DNA of 64,000 nucleotides from positions 248,001 to 312,000 of the forward strand of contig CANNFT010000003.1 of assembly GCA_947503895.1 (NCBI GenBank). The letters run 5' to 3'. Each line of letters starts with the position of its first letter. Position 1 is the stretch's first letter. A program made the translations under genes and the position numbers. The notes beneath the pieces were generated by a model, which worked only from the letters and a program-made list of their open reading frames with translations, ran no database searches and was not told where the DNA came from. Shown here piece by piece: positions 9,771 through 18,715 of the stretch. Origin of the DNA: an uncultured Saccharospirillaceae bacterium. Its GTDB lineage: Bacteria > Pseudomonadota > Gammaproteobacteria > Pseudomonadales > Oceanobacteraceae.

Positions 9771-9943
9771 TGCACTTTGAATCTCTAGCCAGTTTTATCG
9801 AAATGGGTGGGCATGGTTTGTATGTCTGGATTTGCTATGCCATAGCCACCGTGATTATTTCATTGAATTTTATTGTCCCAATCGTGACTAAAGACCGAAT
9901 TTTAAAAGATATAGAGCGTCAAATACGCCGGGAGCAGAAGTAA
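9770..9943 (+). CDS. ccmD: Heme exporter small subunit CcmD
   Basis: This 57-residue, single-helix protein is easily missed because it is very short. It begins [20 protein letters not shown] and has one membrane helix ([19 protein letters not shown]) followed by a basic cytoplasmic tail, the standard CcmD pattern. It holds CcmC and CcmE together and is needed for release of holo-CcmE. The ATG at 9770 overlaps the ccmC stop, and its own stop overlaps the ccmE start at 9943. A longer reading from 9701 is possible but has no support. Confidence 0.93.
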   Translation: MHFESLASFIEMGGHGLYVWICYAIATVIISLNFIVPIVTKDRILKDIERQIRREQK

Positions 9944-10485
9944 TGCATCCACAACGCAAGCAGCGATTAATTATTATTCTATTTATGTTGTCAGGCATCG
10001 GTGTCGCCGTTGCGCTCTTAATGACGGCATTAGAGGAGAATATTAATCTGTTTTATACACCCAAAGATATTGCCGCAGGTAAGGCACCGAAGCATCAAAG
10101 CATTCGTGCTGGCGGCATGGTCGTAGAAGGCAGCGTGAAACGAGATCAAACCAGTTTAGTCGTGCAGTTTGATGTCAGCGATGGCGCTGAGAACGTCACG
10201 ATTGAATATGATGGCATTTTACCTGACCTGTTTCGCGAAGGTCAGGGCATTGTTGCGTTAGGCGCATTGAATGATGATGGCATATTCGTGGCTTCTGAAG
10301 TGTTGGCCAAGCACGATGAAAACTACATGCCGCCTGAAGTTAAAGATGCGCTTGATAAAGCGCATCAAGATAAGGCTTATAAAGATGGTGACGCGTCGAC
10401 TACATCGGGTAGTGAGTATGGCAAAAAGCCAGCTAACTACAATCTCGGTGGTCAATCCTATAACGCGGACAAAGGCGGAGAGTAA
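9943..10485 (+). CDS. ccmE: Heme chaperone CcmE
   Basis: This 180-residue protein has an N-terminal signal anchor ([20 protein letters not shown]) and a periplasmic OB-fold. It carries the heme-binding motif [10 protein letters not shown], in which the histidine forms a covalent bond to the heme vinyl and the tyrosine is an axial ligand. The tail is charged and flexible (residues 140-180), as in other CcmE proteins. It ferries heme from CcmC to CcmF/H. The start overlaps the ccmD stop. Confidence 0.96.
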   Translation: MHPQRKQRLIIILFMLSGIGVAVALLMTALEENINLFYTPKDIAAGKAPKHQSIRAGGMVVEGSVKRDQTSLVVQFDVSDGAENVTIEYDGILPDLFREGQGIVALGALNDDGIFVASEVLAKHDENYMPPEVKDALDKAHQDKAYKDGDASTTSGSEYGKKPANYNLGGQSYNADKGGE

Positions 10486-10488
10486 ATA

Positions 10489-12462
10489 ATGATTCCTGAA
10501 ATTGGGCATTTTGCTCTGATACTAGCCTTAGTGTTTGCTGTTCTGCAATCCACCATACCGCTGGCAGGTACAGCTACATCAAGAGTATCGTGGATGCTGA
10601 TGGCGAGGCCGTTAGTATGGGGGCAGTTTACATTTCTAGCCATTTCATTTGCAGCGCTCACGATGAGTTTTGTGAATGACGATTTTACGGTCGCGTATGT
10701 GGCCAACAACTCAAACAGCTTGTTGCCTGTGCAATATAAAGTCAGTGCTGTTTGGGGTAGTCACGAAGGCTCATTGTTATTGTGGATATTACTCTTAGGC
10801 GCTTGGACGTTTGCGGTAAGTATCTTCAGCCAGCGATTGCCGAACGAAGTTTTATCACGCGTGTTGTCTATTATGGGCATGATCAGCGTCGGGTTTTTAC
10901 TGTTCATTTTGTTTACGTCGAATCCTTTTGAACGCTTGCTGCCAAATTCACCCAGTGATGGTGCGGACTTGAATCCGCTCTTGCAAGATTTTGGTTTGAT
11001 TGTTCATCCACCCATGTTGTACATGGGTTACGTTGGTTTTTCCGTCGCGTTTGCGTTTGCGATTGCCGCACTTTTAGGCGGTCGACTGGATGCCGCGTGG
11101 GCGAGATGGTCACGTCCTTGGACGACAATGGCTTGGGTATTTTTAACCGTGGGCATTGCGTTGGGTAGTTGGTGGGCATACTACGAATTAGGCTGGGGTG
11201 GCTGGTGGTTCTGGGACCCAGTTGAAAATGCTTCATTTATGCCTTGGTTAGTGGGTACGGCACTGATTCACTCGCTAGCGGTTACAGAAAAACGGGGCGC
11301 ATTTAAAAGTTGGACGTTATTATTAGCGATCTTTGCATTTTCATTAAGTCTGCTCGGCACATTCCTAGTTCGTTCAGGCGTATTAAACTCTGTGCATGCA
11401 TTTGCCAGTGATCCTGAGCGCGGACTATTTATTCTCGCGTTGCTGATCATTTGTATTGGCGGTTCGCTTTTCTTGTATGCCTTAAAAGCACCGAGTGTCG
11501 TTGCCAATGTACGATTCAACTGGGTGTCTCGTGAAAGCTTCTTGCTATTAAACAACGTGTTGTTGGTCGTCGCTTGTGCAACGGTCATGTTAGGCACTTT
11601 GTATCCGCTGGTAGCAGACTTCTTTTTCTCTGAAAAAATATCCGTCGGTGCGCCGTTCTTTAACTTGTTCTTTGTGCCATTAATGGCTGTGCTCATGTTG
11701 TTCATGTCCATTGGTATGGCCTCAAGATGGAAGCACGTAGAAAGTCGTTGGATCGCTCAGCAGCTTTGGCCGGCAGCCATTGTCACGACCATTATGTCAT
11801 TTGCATTCCCGCTGGTTTACGGTGTGGATTACGCATGGCAGCTTGTGGTGGGCGTTGCACTGAGTTCATGGGTCATCAGCTCAACCTTTATGGATATGTG
11901 GAATAAAACCAATATTCCTTCTGGTCGATTGGCAGGTCTGCGTAAATTAAAACCCAGTTATTACGGCATGGTGTTCGCTCACATCGGTGTGGCGATAAGC
12001 GCGATGGGTGTCTGCATTGTGTCAAATTACACAGTAGAAAATGATGTGCGCCTCGCGGCTGGTGATCGAGTCGATGCGTCGGGCTACCATTTCATTTTTG
12101 ATGGCGTGAAAAAAGTCCCTGGTCCGAACTACATAGCAGATCAAGGTGTGATTCGTGTCTTTGAGGGTGATGATTATTACACCACTATGAAACCTGAAAA
12201 ACGCCACTACAAAGTCGCCAGTAACATCATGACTGAAGCGGATATTGACCCCGGTTTATTCCGAGATCTTTATGTGGCATTAGGCGAAGAATTAAACGAT
12301 GGCGCTTGGGCTGTGCGTATTCACTATAAACCCTACGTACGTTGGTTGTGGTTAGGGGCAATCTTTATGGCCATTGGTGGCATGCTAGCGGTGTCAGATC
12401 GTCGTTATCGCATGAAAATTAAAAACCGAGTATTGAATCAACCCGTAGAGGCTACCGCATGA
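10489..12462 (+). CDS. ccmF: Cytochrome c heme lyase core subunit CcmF
   Basis: This 657-residue, many-helix membrane protein contains the WWD motif WGGWWFWDPVENASFMPWL, which binds the heme delivered by CcmE. The conserved histidines around it (for example VHPPMLYMGYVG and GTALIHSLAVTEKRG) are the expected ligands for that heme and the internal heme b. The length matches the family. With CcmH and CcmI it attaches heme to CXXCH motifs of apocytochromes. Its 3' end overlaps ccmG by four bases. Confidence 0.97.
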   Translation: MIPEIGHFALILALVFAVLQSTIPLAGTATSRVSWMLMARPLVWGQFTFLAISFAALTMSFVNDDFTVAYVANNSNSLLPVQYKVSAVWGSHEGSLLLWILLLGAWTFAVSIFSQRLPNEVLSRVLSIMGMISVGFLLFILFTSNPFERLLPNSPSDGADLNPLLQDFGLIVHPPMLYMGYVGFSVAFAFAIAALLGGRLDAAWARWSRPWTTMAWVFLTVGIALGSWWAYYELGWGGWWFWDPVENASFMPWLVGTALIHSLAVTEKRGAFKSWTLLLAIFAFSLSLLGTFLVRSGVLNSVHAFASDPERGLFILALLIICIGGSLFLYALKAPSVVANVRFNWVSRESFLLLNNVLLVVACATVMLGTLYPLVADFFFSEKISVGAPFFNLFFVPLMAVLMLFMSIGMASRWKHVESRWIAQQLWPAAIVTTIMSFAFPLVYGVDYAWQLVVGVALSSWVISSTFMDMWNKTNIPSGRLAGLRKLKPSYYGMVFAHIGVAISAMGVCIVSNYTVENDVRLAAGDRVDASGYHFIFDGVKKVPGPNYIADQGVIRVFEGDDYYTTMKPEKRHYKVASNIMTEADIDPGLFRDLYVALGEELNDGAWAVRIHYKPYVRWLWLGAIFMAIGGMLAVSDRRYRMKIKNRVLNQPVEATA

Positions 12463-13013
12463 AGCGCTTTGCACTCTTTATCCCATTTGTCATTTTCCTA
12501 CTGTTGGGCGTGCTGCTGTGGCGTGGTTTATACCTCGACCCGAAAGACATACCGTCTGCCTTAATTGATAAGCCATTTCCGGCTTTTTCTTTGCCAACAT
12601 TGAAGAGCAAAGAAACCAAAACGCTGGAGGATATTAAAGGCGAAGTGAAAATGGTTAACGTCTGGGGCACTTGGTGTATTAGTTGTCGGGTAGAGCACCC
12701 CTTTTTAGTTGAGTTAGCCAAAAAAGGTTATTTGATTGTTGGCATCAACTACAAAGACGAAAACGATGCGGCACTGGAATGGCTAGCGGACTTAGGTGAC
12801 CCGTATGTATTCTCGGTTGACGATGTCGAAGGCACGCTTTCAATGGACTTAGGTGTGACCGGTGCGCCCGAGACCTTCATCGTAGATCAAGATGGCATTG
12901 TGCGTTACAAGCATCTTGGTCCCATTAATGGAAGTAACTGGCCTAAATTAGAAGCCATCATTAATGAATTGAATGGCGTTGGCACCAACAGCAAGGAGGC
13001 AAAGAATGGGTAA
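12459..13013 (+). CDS. ccmG: Periplasmic thiol:disulfide oxidoreductase CcmG (DsbE)
   Basis: This 184-residue membrane-anchored thioredoxin has an N-terminal helix (FALFIPFVIFLLLGVLLW) and the active site WGTWCISC in a VNVWGTWCISCRVEHP context, which is the CcmG pattern. The acidic residues typical of CcmG follow in the KDENDAALEWLADLG segment, and the cis-proline loop reads TGAPETF. It keeps apocytochrome cysteines reduced for heme ligation. The final bases overlap the ccmH start. Confidence 0.95.
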   Translation: MKRFALFIPFVIFLLLGVLLWRGLYLDPKDIPSALIDKPFPAFSLPTLKSKETKTLEDIKGEVKMVNVWGTWCISCRVEHPFLVELAKKGYLIVGINYKDENDAALEWLADLGDPYVFSVDDVEGTLSMDLGVTGAPETFIVDQDGIVRYKHLGPINGSNWPKLEAIINELNGVGTNSKEAKNG

Positions 13014-13536
13014 ATTCTTAATAATCTGGTGTGCGTTGGTTTTTAGCCCATTAACCTTGGCCATTGTTGATGGCCATGAATACATCTTTGAAGAATCTGA
13101 GCGTGCTGCAGTGTTTAAGCAATTGGCAGAAGAGTTAAGGTGCCCGAAGTGTCAAAACCAAAATCTCGCTGATTCGAATGCAATGATTGCAGGAGATCTG
13201 CGCCGTGAACTTTACCAGCAGGTGAAGCAAGGTGCGAGTAGCGAAGAAATAAAGGATTTTATGGTCAATCGATACGGTGAATTTGTGCTTTATAAACCCA
13301 CCGTTAGCGCAATGACTTACGTACTTTGGTATGGGCCTGGCATCTTATTATTCTTGGCTGTTGTCAGCTTTATTTTGGTGGTGCGTCACCGGAAACAATC
13401 TGGAATGTTATCAAAGTCCACTTCAAATCTCAGTACGGACGAAGAACAAAGGCTGTCTCGAATGCTTGAAGACAGTGATATTGACGACGCATTAGACTCG
13501 TCAGATAAAAAGAAACAGGAAACACAACATGACTGA
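13006..13536 (+). CDS. ccmH: Cytochrome c maturation thioreductase CcmH
   Basis: This 176-residue protein has a signal peptide (LIIWCALVFSPLTLA), the redox motif ELRCPKCQNQNLADSNA and a C-terminal membrane helix (YGPGILLFLAVVSFILVV). It is the short, Pseudomonas-type CcmH, with the TPR part encoded separately by ccmI. It resolves or reduces the apocytochrome disulfide together with CcmG. The start is ATG 13006, supported by the AGGAGG about eight bases upstream; the open frame begins 11 codons earlier without a ribosome site. Confidence 0.95.
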   Translation: MGKFLIIWCALVFSPLTLAIVDGHEYIFEESERAAVFKQLAEELRCPKCQNQNLADSNAMIAGDLRRELYQQVKQGASSEEIKDFMVNRYGEFVLYKPTVSAMTYVLWYGPGILLFLAVVSFILVVRHRKQSGMLSKSTSNLSTDEEQRLSRMLEDSDIDDALDSSDKKKQETQHD

Positions 13537-14794
13537 ATTTTGGCTAAGTGTCGTATTGTTATTAGCCTTGGCACTTGCGTTTTTATTTATCCCCGTCTTT
13601 TTTAGATTGCGTAGTGGAGAGTTGGTGCGTCAAGAAGCCAATATTCAAATCTACAAAGATCAATTGAAAGAATTAAAAGCTGAATTTAACGCAGGACGAT
13701 TGAATCAGGAAGACTATCAATCGTTGTCAGAAGAGGTGAAGCGCAATCTTTTGTCCGACACAGATGCAACTTCAGCTGGTACGACAGACATGAATACGGG
13801 CGCTGAAAGCGGAAAAGGCAATAGAAATGCCTTGATACTGGTGGCAGTTTCTTCTGTTTTAACCATTGGTGTATCACTCGGTTTGTACCAAAAACTCGGC
13901 GCACAAAACGAACTAGCGATCACGGATTTACTGAAGCGAAGTTTTCAAGAAAATTATTCCGATAAAGATGCTCAAGAGTTAGTGGTGCGTTTAGAGCAAC
14001 AAGTGGAACAACACCCGAAAGATGTTGAGTCTTGGTACATGCTGGGCCGCATTAACTTTGATTTAGAACGATTTGATCAAGCGGTGATTGGGTTTAATGG
14101 TGTCATTGAGCATTTACCTGAAACGGCGACGGAAGACCGAGGCGTAGCCATAGCGCAATTGGCGCAAGCTCAATTCTTTGCTAACGATCGCAAGCTCGAC
14201 CCTGCAACCGAAAGCCTATTGAAAGAAGCGATTAAATTAAATCCGCGTGAATCAACTGCGCTGGGTTTGTTGGGTGTAGCAAACTACGAAAGAAAAGACT
14301 TTCTACAAGCCATTCGCTATTGGAATCAATTGTTGGGTTTGATGCGCGTTGATAACCCAAATGTAATGGCGATTCGCGGTGGCATTGAAAAAGCCAAGTC
14401 ACAGTTATCAGCAGAAGAAGTGGCGAAGCTAAAATCAGAAACACCCGCCGGTGCCAGTATTTCCGTTACTGTGAATATCGCAGAAAACGTCAAATCAGAA
14501 GTACCTAAGGAAGCGGATTTATTTGTGATGGCAAAGGCTGAAACGGGCCCACCAATGCCATTAGCTGTAAAACGCATTACAGTCTCTGAATGGCCTGTGA
14601 CCGTCGAGTTGAATGATAGTATGGCGATGATGCCACAACTAAAGCTCTCGACCTTTCAGCGCGTGATCATCACCGCACGAATCAGTAAGAGTGGTGTGGG
14701 TAATGCTAAGGCAGGTGATATACAAGGCGTTTCAAAACCCTTGAGCGTTGACACAAAAGAATTATCCCTAGCGATTAATGAAGTGGTTCAGTAA
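13529..14794 (+). CDS. ccmI: Cytochrome c maturation apocytochrome chaperone CcmI (CycH)
   Basis: This 421-residue protein has two membrane helices (residues about 4-22 and 92-112) bracketing a charged cytoplasmic loop. A periplasmic TPR region follows (VESWYMLGRINFDLERFDQAVIGF, then further repeats). The C-terminal third is a beta-rich domain, as in CycH-type CcmI. CcmI binds apocytochrome C-termini and presents them to CcmF/H. It overlaps ccmH by eight bases and closes the nine-gene operon. A hairpin of 12-base arms lies at about 14827-14858 after the stop. Confidence 0.93.
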   Translation: MTEFWLSVVLLLALALAFLFIPVFFRLRSGELVRQEANIQIYKDQLKELKAEFNAGRLNQEDYQSLSEEVKRNLLSDTDATSAGTTDMNTGAESGKGNRNALILVAVSSVLTIGVSLGLYQKLGAQNELAITDLLKRSFQENYSDKDAQELVVRLEQQVEQHPKDVESWYMLGRINFDLERFDQAVIGFNGVIEHLPETATEDRGVAIAQLAQAQFFANDRKLDPATESLLKEAIKLNPRESTALGLLGVANYERKDFLQAIRYWNQLLGLMRVDNPNVMAIRGGIEKAKSQLSAEEVAKLKSETPAGASISVTVNIAENVKSEVPKEADLFVMAKAETGPPMPLAVKRITVSEWPVTVELNDSMAMMPQLKLSTFQRVIITARISKSGVGNAKAGDIQGVSKPLSVDTKELSLAINEVVQ

Positions 14795-14826
14795 ATCACC
14801 CTTAGATATTATGCAGGGCTGGCCAT

Positions 14827-14858
14827 CAGGCGACAGCAAAATTGAGTGCTGACGCCTG
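14827..14858 (+). terminator. Possible hairpin after the ccm operon
   Basis: CAGGCGACAGCA and TGCTGACGCCTG can pair around a short loop with one mismatch, 33 bases after the ccmI stop. No T-tract follows, so it is a weak candidate for termination or 3'-end protection. Confidence 0.35.
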
Positions 14859-14947
14859 TCATGGTAAGCCCTTCACCGTATTACGATGCTGAGCAAATGA
14901 GCCTAGACTTATAGATCGAGACGAACCATCACCTGATCATATACAGA

Positions 14948-15766
14948 GTGGTGGTTGTCTCAAGCTTTAAGAAACGAAAATACGAGTCATCAGAAATTAA
15001 AGTGCCTGTTACAACCCTATCCCAAATATCAGCCGACGCCGAAAAGGCGAATACCCCGCCCAATCCTAAGCCTGATGTTAATGAATCCGAAGCGCATTGC
15101 ACTACAAAAACCAACATGCGTCCTGCATACATCTCGCCTCGTAAACCTTACAAAGCGAAAGGCTCCCGTTCGAATCGCTGCGATGTTTGTTATATGGGGA
15201 TTGAATATTGCATTTGCCAACAACGCAAAACAGCTGAAGCGACGGTAGAATTTTGGTTGATCATGCATAAGGAAGAGGTTAACAAGCCAACGAACACAGG
15301 TAGGTTGATTGAACATGTATTACCAGAGAATACTCGCAAGTTCATGTGGAGTCGTACCGAGCCGGAACAGTCATTGATCGACGTATTGTGCAATGCCAAA
15401 TACCAGCCATACATTATTTTTCCGGATGATCGTGAAGGCTATGAACACAGACTGGTCACAACGCCCGATTTATCCAGCAACAAAATTCCCGCATATATCA
15501 TTCTGGATGGCAGTTGGCGACAAGCCAGTCGAATGTTTCGACTCAGTCAGTATCTCCAGAATATTCCTGTGCTACCCATAAAAAGCCAGTCAGAAAGTAC
15601 GTACAAACTTAGGAAAGCGCCGAACGAAGGTAATTTGTGCACGGTAGAGGTTGCCATAGCCGTTTTACAAATGAGTCAAGAGCAACAAGCCGCTGAAACG
15701 CTCGCTCAATACTTTGATGTTTTCAATATTCAGTACGCCAAGTCACGACGCAATATTAAAGTATAA
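14948..15766 (+). CDS. tapT: tRNA-uridine aminocarboxypropyltransferase (DTW domain)
   Basis: This protein belongs to the DTW-domain family, whose TapT member transfers an aminocarboxypropyl group from S-adenosylmethionine to tRNA U47 (acp3U). The cysteine cluster CDVCYMGIEYCIC marks the N-terminal zinc-type site, followed by LIMHKEEVNKPTNTGRL, which is the family's substrate-binding signature. The name-giving motif reads LDGSWRQASRM, with serine in place of the usual threonine. The open frame starts at GTG 14948, but the first 56 residues are charged and poorly conserved, so ATG 15116 may be the true start (216 residues, the usual length). Neither start has a clear ribosome site. Confidence 0.85.
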   Translation: MVVVSSFKKRKYESSEIKVPVTTLSQISADAEKANTPPNPKPDVNESEAHCTTKTNMRPAYISPRKPYKAKGSRSNRCDVCYMGIEYCICQQRKTAEATVEFWLIMHKEEVNKPTNTGRLIEHVLPENTRKFMWSRTEPEQSLIDVLCNAKYQPYIIFPDDREGYEHRLVTTPDLSSNKIPAYIILDGSWRQASRMFRLSQYLQNIPVLPIKSQSESTYKLRKAPNEGNLCTVEVAIAVLQMSQEQQAAETLAQYFDVFNIQYAKSRRNIKV

Positions 15767-15767
15767 A

Positions 15768-15803
15768 GGTTATCTAAAATAGCAGGGTTATCCAAAACAG
15801 CAG
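15768..15803 (+). repeat. Two tandem 18-base units
   Basis: GGTTATCTAAAATAGCAG is followed directly by GGTTATCCAAAACAGCAG, differing at two positions, immediately after the tapT stop. A small palindrome CTACG-A-CGTAG follows at 15805-15815. The rest of the 338-base gap to the next gene shows nothing recognisable apart from the promoter it must contain. Confidence 0.7.
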
Positions 15804-16104
15804 GCTACGACGTAGTACCAGTTATTCGGTATCCAATCCTAAAACCAATGGCTCGCTTGCATAACTCCGCTTTTGCTCACGTATAATGCTTTAAACTGAC
15901 TAGCTCAATGTTAACGGGATTTCATCGTGATGAAAACGTCACCCAATAATTGAACGAGCACCGTATTCAAACTGATGCGTATTTACCCGTTGCTTTGGGG
16001 TTGGCTGTAAATTGGTTTCAAGAGCGGTACAATACTGCTTCACTTTTACTCTGTTTCGGTCGTGGCGATAACTACTGCATTTCGACGGATAGACACTACA
16101 TAGG

Positions 16105-17049
16105 ATGATGTTGCTCATGGCAGGAACGAGTTTACTGGCATTGCTAGATGATATTGCCACCGTGTTAGATGATGTTGCGATTATGACAAAGGTGGCGGCA
16201 AAGAAAACGGCGGGTGTTTTAGGGGACGACTTAGCACTCAATGCGGAGCAAGTGTCAGGTGTACGTGCTGAACGTGAACTGCCAGTCGTCTGGGAAGTTT
16301 TCAAAGGCTCGTGTATCAATAAGGTTATCTTAGTTCCTTCGGCGTTGTTGATCAGTGCAATCATGCCTTGGCTGATATTGCCATTATTAATGATTGGTGG
16401 TGCCTATTTGTGCTTTGAGGGGTTTGAGAAAGTCCTGCATAAAGTGCTGCACCCTGAAGCAGTAGAAAAAGAAAAAGCAGCACTGACGGAGGAGTTGATC
16501 AAGCCTGAGGCTGATTTAAGAGCAATTGAAGCCGGTAAGATTAAAGGCGCAATTCGAACGGATTTCATCTTATCCGCAGAAATTATTGTGATTGCATTGG
16601 GCACGGTTGCTGGCTCTTCGTTTGGTATACAAGCGGCCGTTGTAACAGGCATAGCAGCCTTAATGACACTCGGTGTTTATGGTCTGGTGGCGGGCATAGT
16701 CAAGCTGGATGATGCAGGCCTGTATTTAATGAACAGTGACAAGTCGATGACCAAGGCCTTAGGTAAAGGTATTTTGGCTTTTGCGCCCATTCTCATGAAA
16801 ACGCTATCCGTTGTCGGTACAGCGGCGATGTTCTTGGTCGGTGGAAGTATTTTAATTCATGGCATTCCTGGAGCGGAACACATCATCGCCAGTATTCTAC
16901 AATCGGTTGCGACATGGCCAGCGGCATCTGTATTGACGTTTGTGATGAGTCTTTTATTGGATGCCATCGTGGGGATTGTTGCAGGTGGAATGGTGGTTTT
17001 AGGGTTGACGATCGCGAGCAAGGTCAAGAACGCATTTCACGCGTCTTAA
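16105..17049 (+). CDS. yedI: DUF808 inner-membrane protein, YedI family
   Basis: This protein of about 310 residues matches the YedI/DUF808 family. It opens with MAGTSLLALLDDIATVLDDVA, continues with DDLALNAEQVSGV and RELPVVWEVFKGS, and has around six membrane segments. Its function is unknown. The family usually starts at the MAGTS methionine, which here is ATG 16117, four codons inside the longest frame. The gene stands alone and is followed by a good terminator. Confidence 0.9.
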   Translation: MMLLMAGTSLLALLDDIATVLDDVAIMTKVAAKKTAGVLGDDLALNAEQVSGVRAERELPVVWEVFKGSCINKVILVPSALLISAIMPWLILPLLMIGGAYLCFEGFEKVLHKVLHPEAVEKEKAALTEELIKPEADLRAIEAGKIKGAIRTDFILSAEIIVIALGTVAGSSFGIQAAVVTGIAALMTLGVYGLVAGIVKLDDAGLYLMNSDKSMTKALGKGILAFAPILMKTLSVVGTAAMFLVGGSILIHGIPGAEHIIASILQSVATWPAASVLTFVMSLLLDAIVGIVAGGMVVLGLTIASKVKNAFHAS

Positions 17050-17077
17050 TAACAGCGTTCATTCTTGAATGCATATG

Positions 17078-17118
17078 AAACCCTAATCATTTTCAATATG
17101 GTTAGGGTTTTTCTTTTT
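17078..17118 (+). terminator. Rho-independent terminator of yedI
   Basis: AAACCCTAA and TTAGGGTTT form the stem, followed by a TTCTTTTT tract, 29 bases after the yedI stop. The converging DUF523 gene ends at 17163, so it may serve both strands. Confidence 0.8.
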
Positions 17119-17162
17119 GAAACCGTGTTTGGCCACCGCGCTATGGCCTTTTAATTTCAATA

Positions 17163-17663
17163 CTAAATTTGCGTCAATGCCGCTTGTAACTTATCGAGTT
17201 CATGTTGGTTATAAACCTGAATGCCAGACTTCGTCAGCAGGGCAGCGGTTACCCCTTCTCCTGCGATGGCGGTGCCATTAAAGTTACCATCGTAAATCTG
17301 GCCGTTACCGCAAGAAGGGCTTTTAGCCGTCAATATGGCGAATTGAATGCGATGTTGTTGGCATATCGTGAGCGCTTGTTGAGCACCTTTCTCGAATGCT
17401 TGTGTGACATCATGTGTGGTTGAATGTTTATCTAAGCTCACCACACGGGCGTTACCCGCTAATACGCTTTTTCCTCCTCCGACGCCAATGATCTCAGCGG
17501 GCGGACGAGGAGTGGGTAATCCGCCGGCTACTTCAGGGCAAAACGAAATAATGCGTTGCTCGTTTTGCCACCGATGAAAGAGCGGGTGATCGATCAACTT
17601 ATCTCGACCGTCAAATCGGACTTTTTCACCCAATAAACAGGCGCTGACTAATATTTTTTCCAT
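17163..17663 (-). CDS. DUF523 protein, TudS-like desulfidase family
   Basis: This 166-residue protein matches DUF523 (YbbK-like). The three conserved cysteine motifs are SACLLGEKVRFDG near the N-terminus, FCPEVAGGLPTPRPPAEI near residue 50, and KSPSCGNGQIYDG near residue 113. In the characterised TudS enzymes three such cysteines hold a [4Fe-4S] cluster that removes sulfur from thiouracils. All three are present here, so an iron-sulfur enzyme is likely; the substrate is inferred from the family only. Confidence 0.88.
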   Translation of the reverse strand: MEKILVSACLLGEKVRFDGRDKLIDHPLFHRWQNEQRIISFCPEVAGGLPTPRPPAEIIGVGGGKSVLAGNARVVSLDKHSTTHDVTQAFEKGAQQALTICQQHRIQFAILTAKSPSCGNGQIYDGNFNGTAIAGEGVTAALLTKSGIQVYNQHELDKLQAALTQI

Positions 17664-17706
17664 ACACTTTCATCCCTATAAGCCTGCATGAATCTCAATA
17701 TATAAA

Positions 17707-18462
17707 TTAATTTGTATATTGCTCGATGGTTTTTGCGATCGTACCATCTTCCTTCATTTCGTCTAGTGCCGTTTGCAATTTTTGTACGACTGCAGGGTTG
17801 GTTTCTTTGTTGATACCGAGGAATAAATCCACTTGGTCTATGGTGAATATCTTTTTCATTTTAGACAGTTCAAAACCTTCCTGTTTTGCCAATGCACGAC
17901 CAGAGAAATCATTGGATGCCCATAAATCAATAGCACCCGATTTCAATAGTTTTACATTACGTTTATCTTGAGCGGATAACTGGAGGCGTAGCCCTTTTTC
18001 CATTAGATATTCTGAGAGTGCATCTCCCTTGTATCCTCCGACTTTATAAGCTTTTGCATCTTCTAGACTGTTGATCGTAATGTCTTTATCTGCCAGTGCG
18101 AAAAATACCCATTCATCCGGTGCGAGTGGCCCGACCCAGTGAAATAATGCCTCTCTTTCTTCACTGCGAACCATGGAAAATACACCATAGTTCTTTTTAT
18201 TTAGGGCTTTTTCATAAACCCGATCCCAAGGAAATCGCAATGTGAGCGAGTAGTCTACGTTGGCACGCTTGAAAACTTCACGCACAATGTCGACTGATAT
18301 GCCAGTGACGCCCTTATCTTTGGCGAAATTTCGACCTTCAACGGAATAGTTGTACGGTGGAAAATTTTCTGTTTGCAGCTTGATCTTATTGGTTTCCGCT
18401 ACGGATAAGTGAGACGTCAGCACGCTAAGTAGCAAGACCAGAGGTAAAATTTGGTTCTTCAT
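17707..18462 (-). CDS. Orphan periplasmic solute-binding protein, family 3
   Basis: This 251-residue protein has a signal peptide (MKNQILPLVLLLSVLTSHLS, cleaved after SVA) and a type II binding-protein fold. The mature domain shows TENFPPYNY and GISVDIVREVFKRANV near the start, then MVRSEEREALFHWVGPL and VGGYKGDALSEYL. This subtype is common as orphans in marine gammaproteobacteria. No transporter genes are adjacent, so the ligand is unknown. It is distinct from the binding protein at 4033. Confidence 0.85.
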   Translation of the reverse strand: MKNQILPLVLLLSVLTSHLSVAETNKIKLQTENFPPYNYSVEGRNFAKDKGVTGISVDIVREVFKRANVDYSLTLRFPWDRVYEKALNKKNYGVFSMVRSEEREALFHWVGPLAPDEWVFFALADKDITINSLEDAKAYKVGGYKGDALSEYLMEKGLRLQLSAQDKRNVKLLKSGAIDLWASNDFSGRALAKQEGFELSKMKKIFTIDQVDLFLGINKETNPAVVQKLQTALDEMKEDGTIAKTIEQYTN

Positions 18463-18715
18463 ATTGTGTATCGGGCCATATTGTGTGGTTGTGTGTAGTT
18501 ATGTTTATTTTTTGTGCGGCTAATGTAGCCAAGACCGGCCACAAAGACAATTAAGAACGTCTTTTGGTTACATTAATTAACATAATTATGGCTTAAAATA
18601 TCAATTATATTGACACTATGGTCAATAATTTGGCTTAAATGCGCATACCTGAACAATCTTTCGTGATTATGTGGTATTTGTGCTGTCTGTTTTTTGAACT
18701 CTTCTGCGGATTATA

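Noticed and set aside
15166..15180. TTCGAATC resembling a tRNA T-loop
   Set aside because: It is inside the tapT coding region and no cloverleaf can be folded around it.
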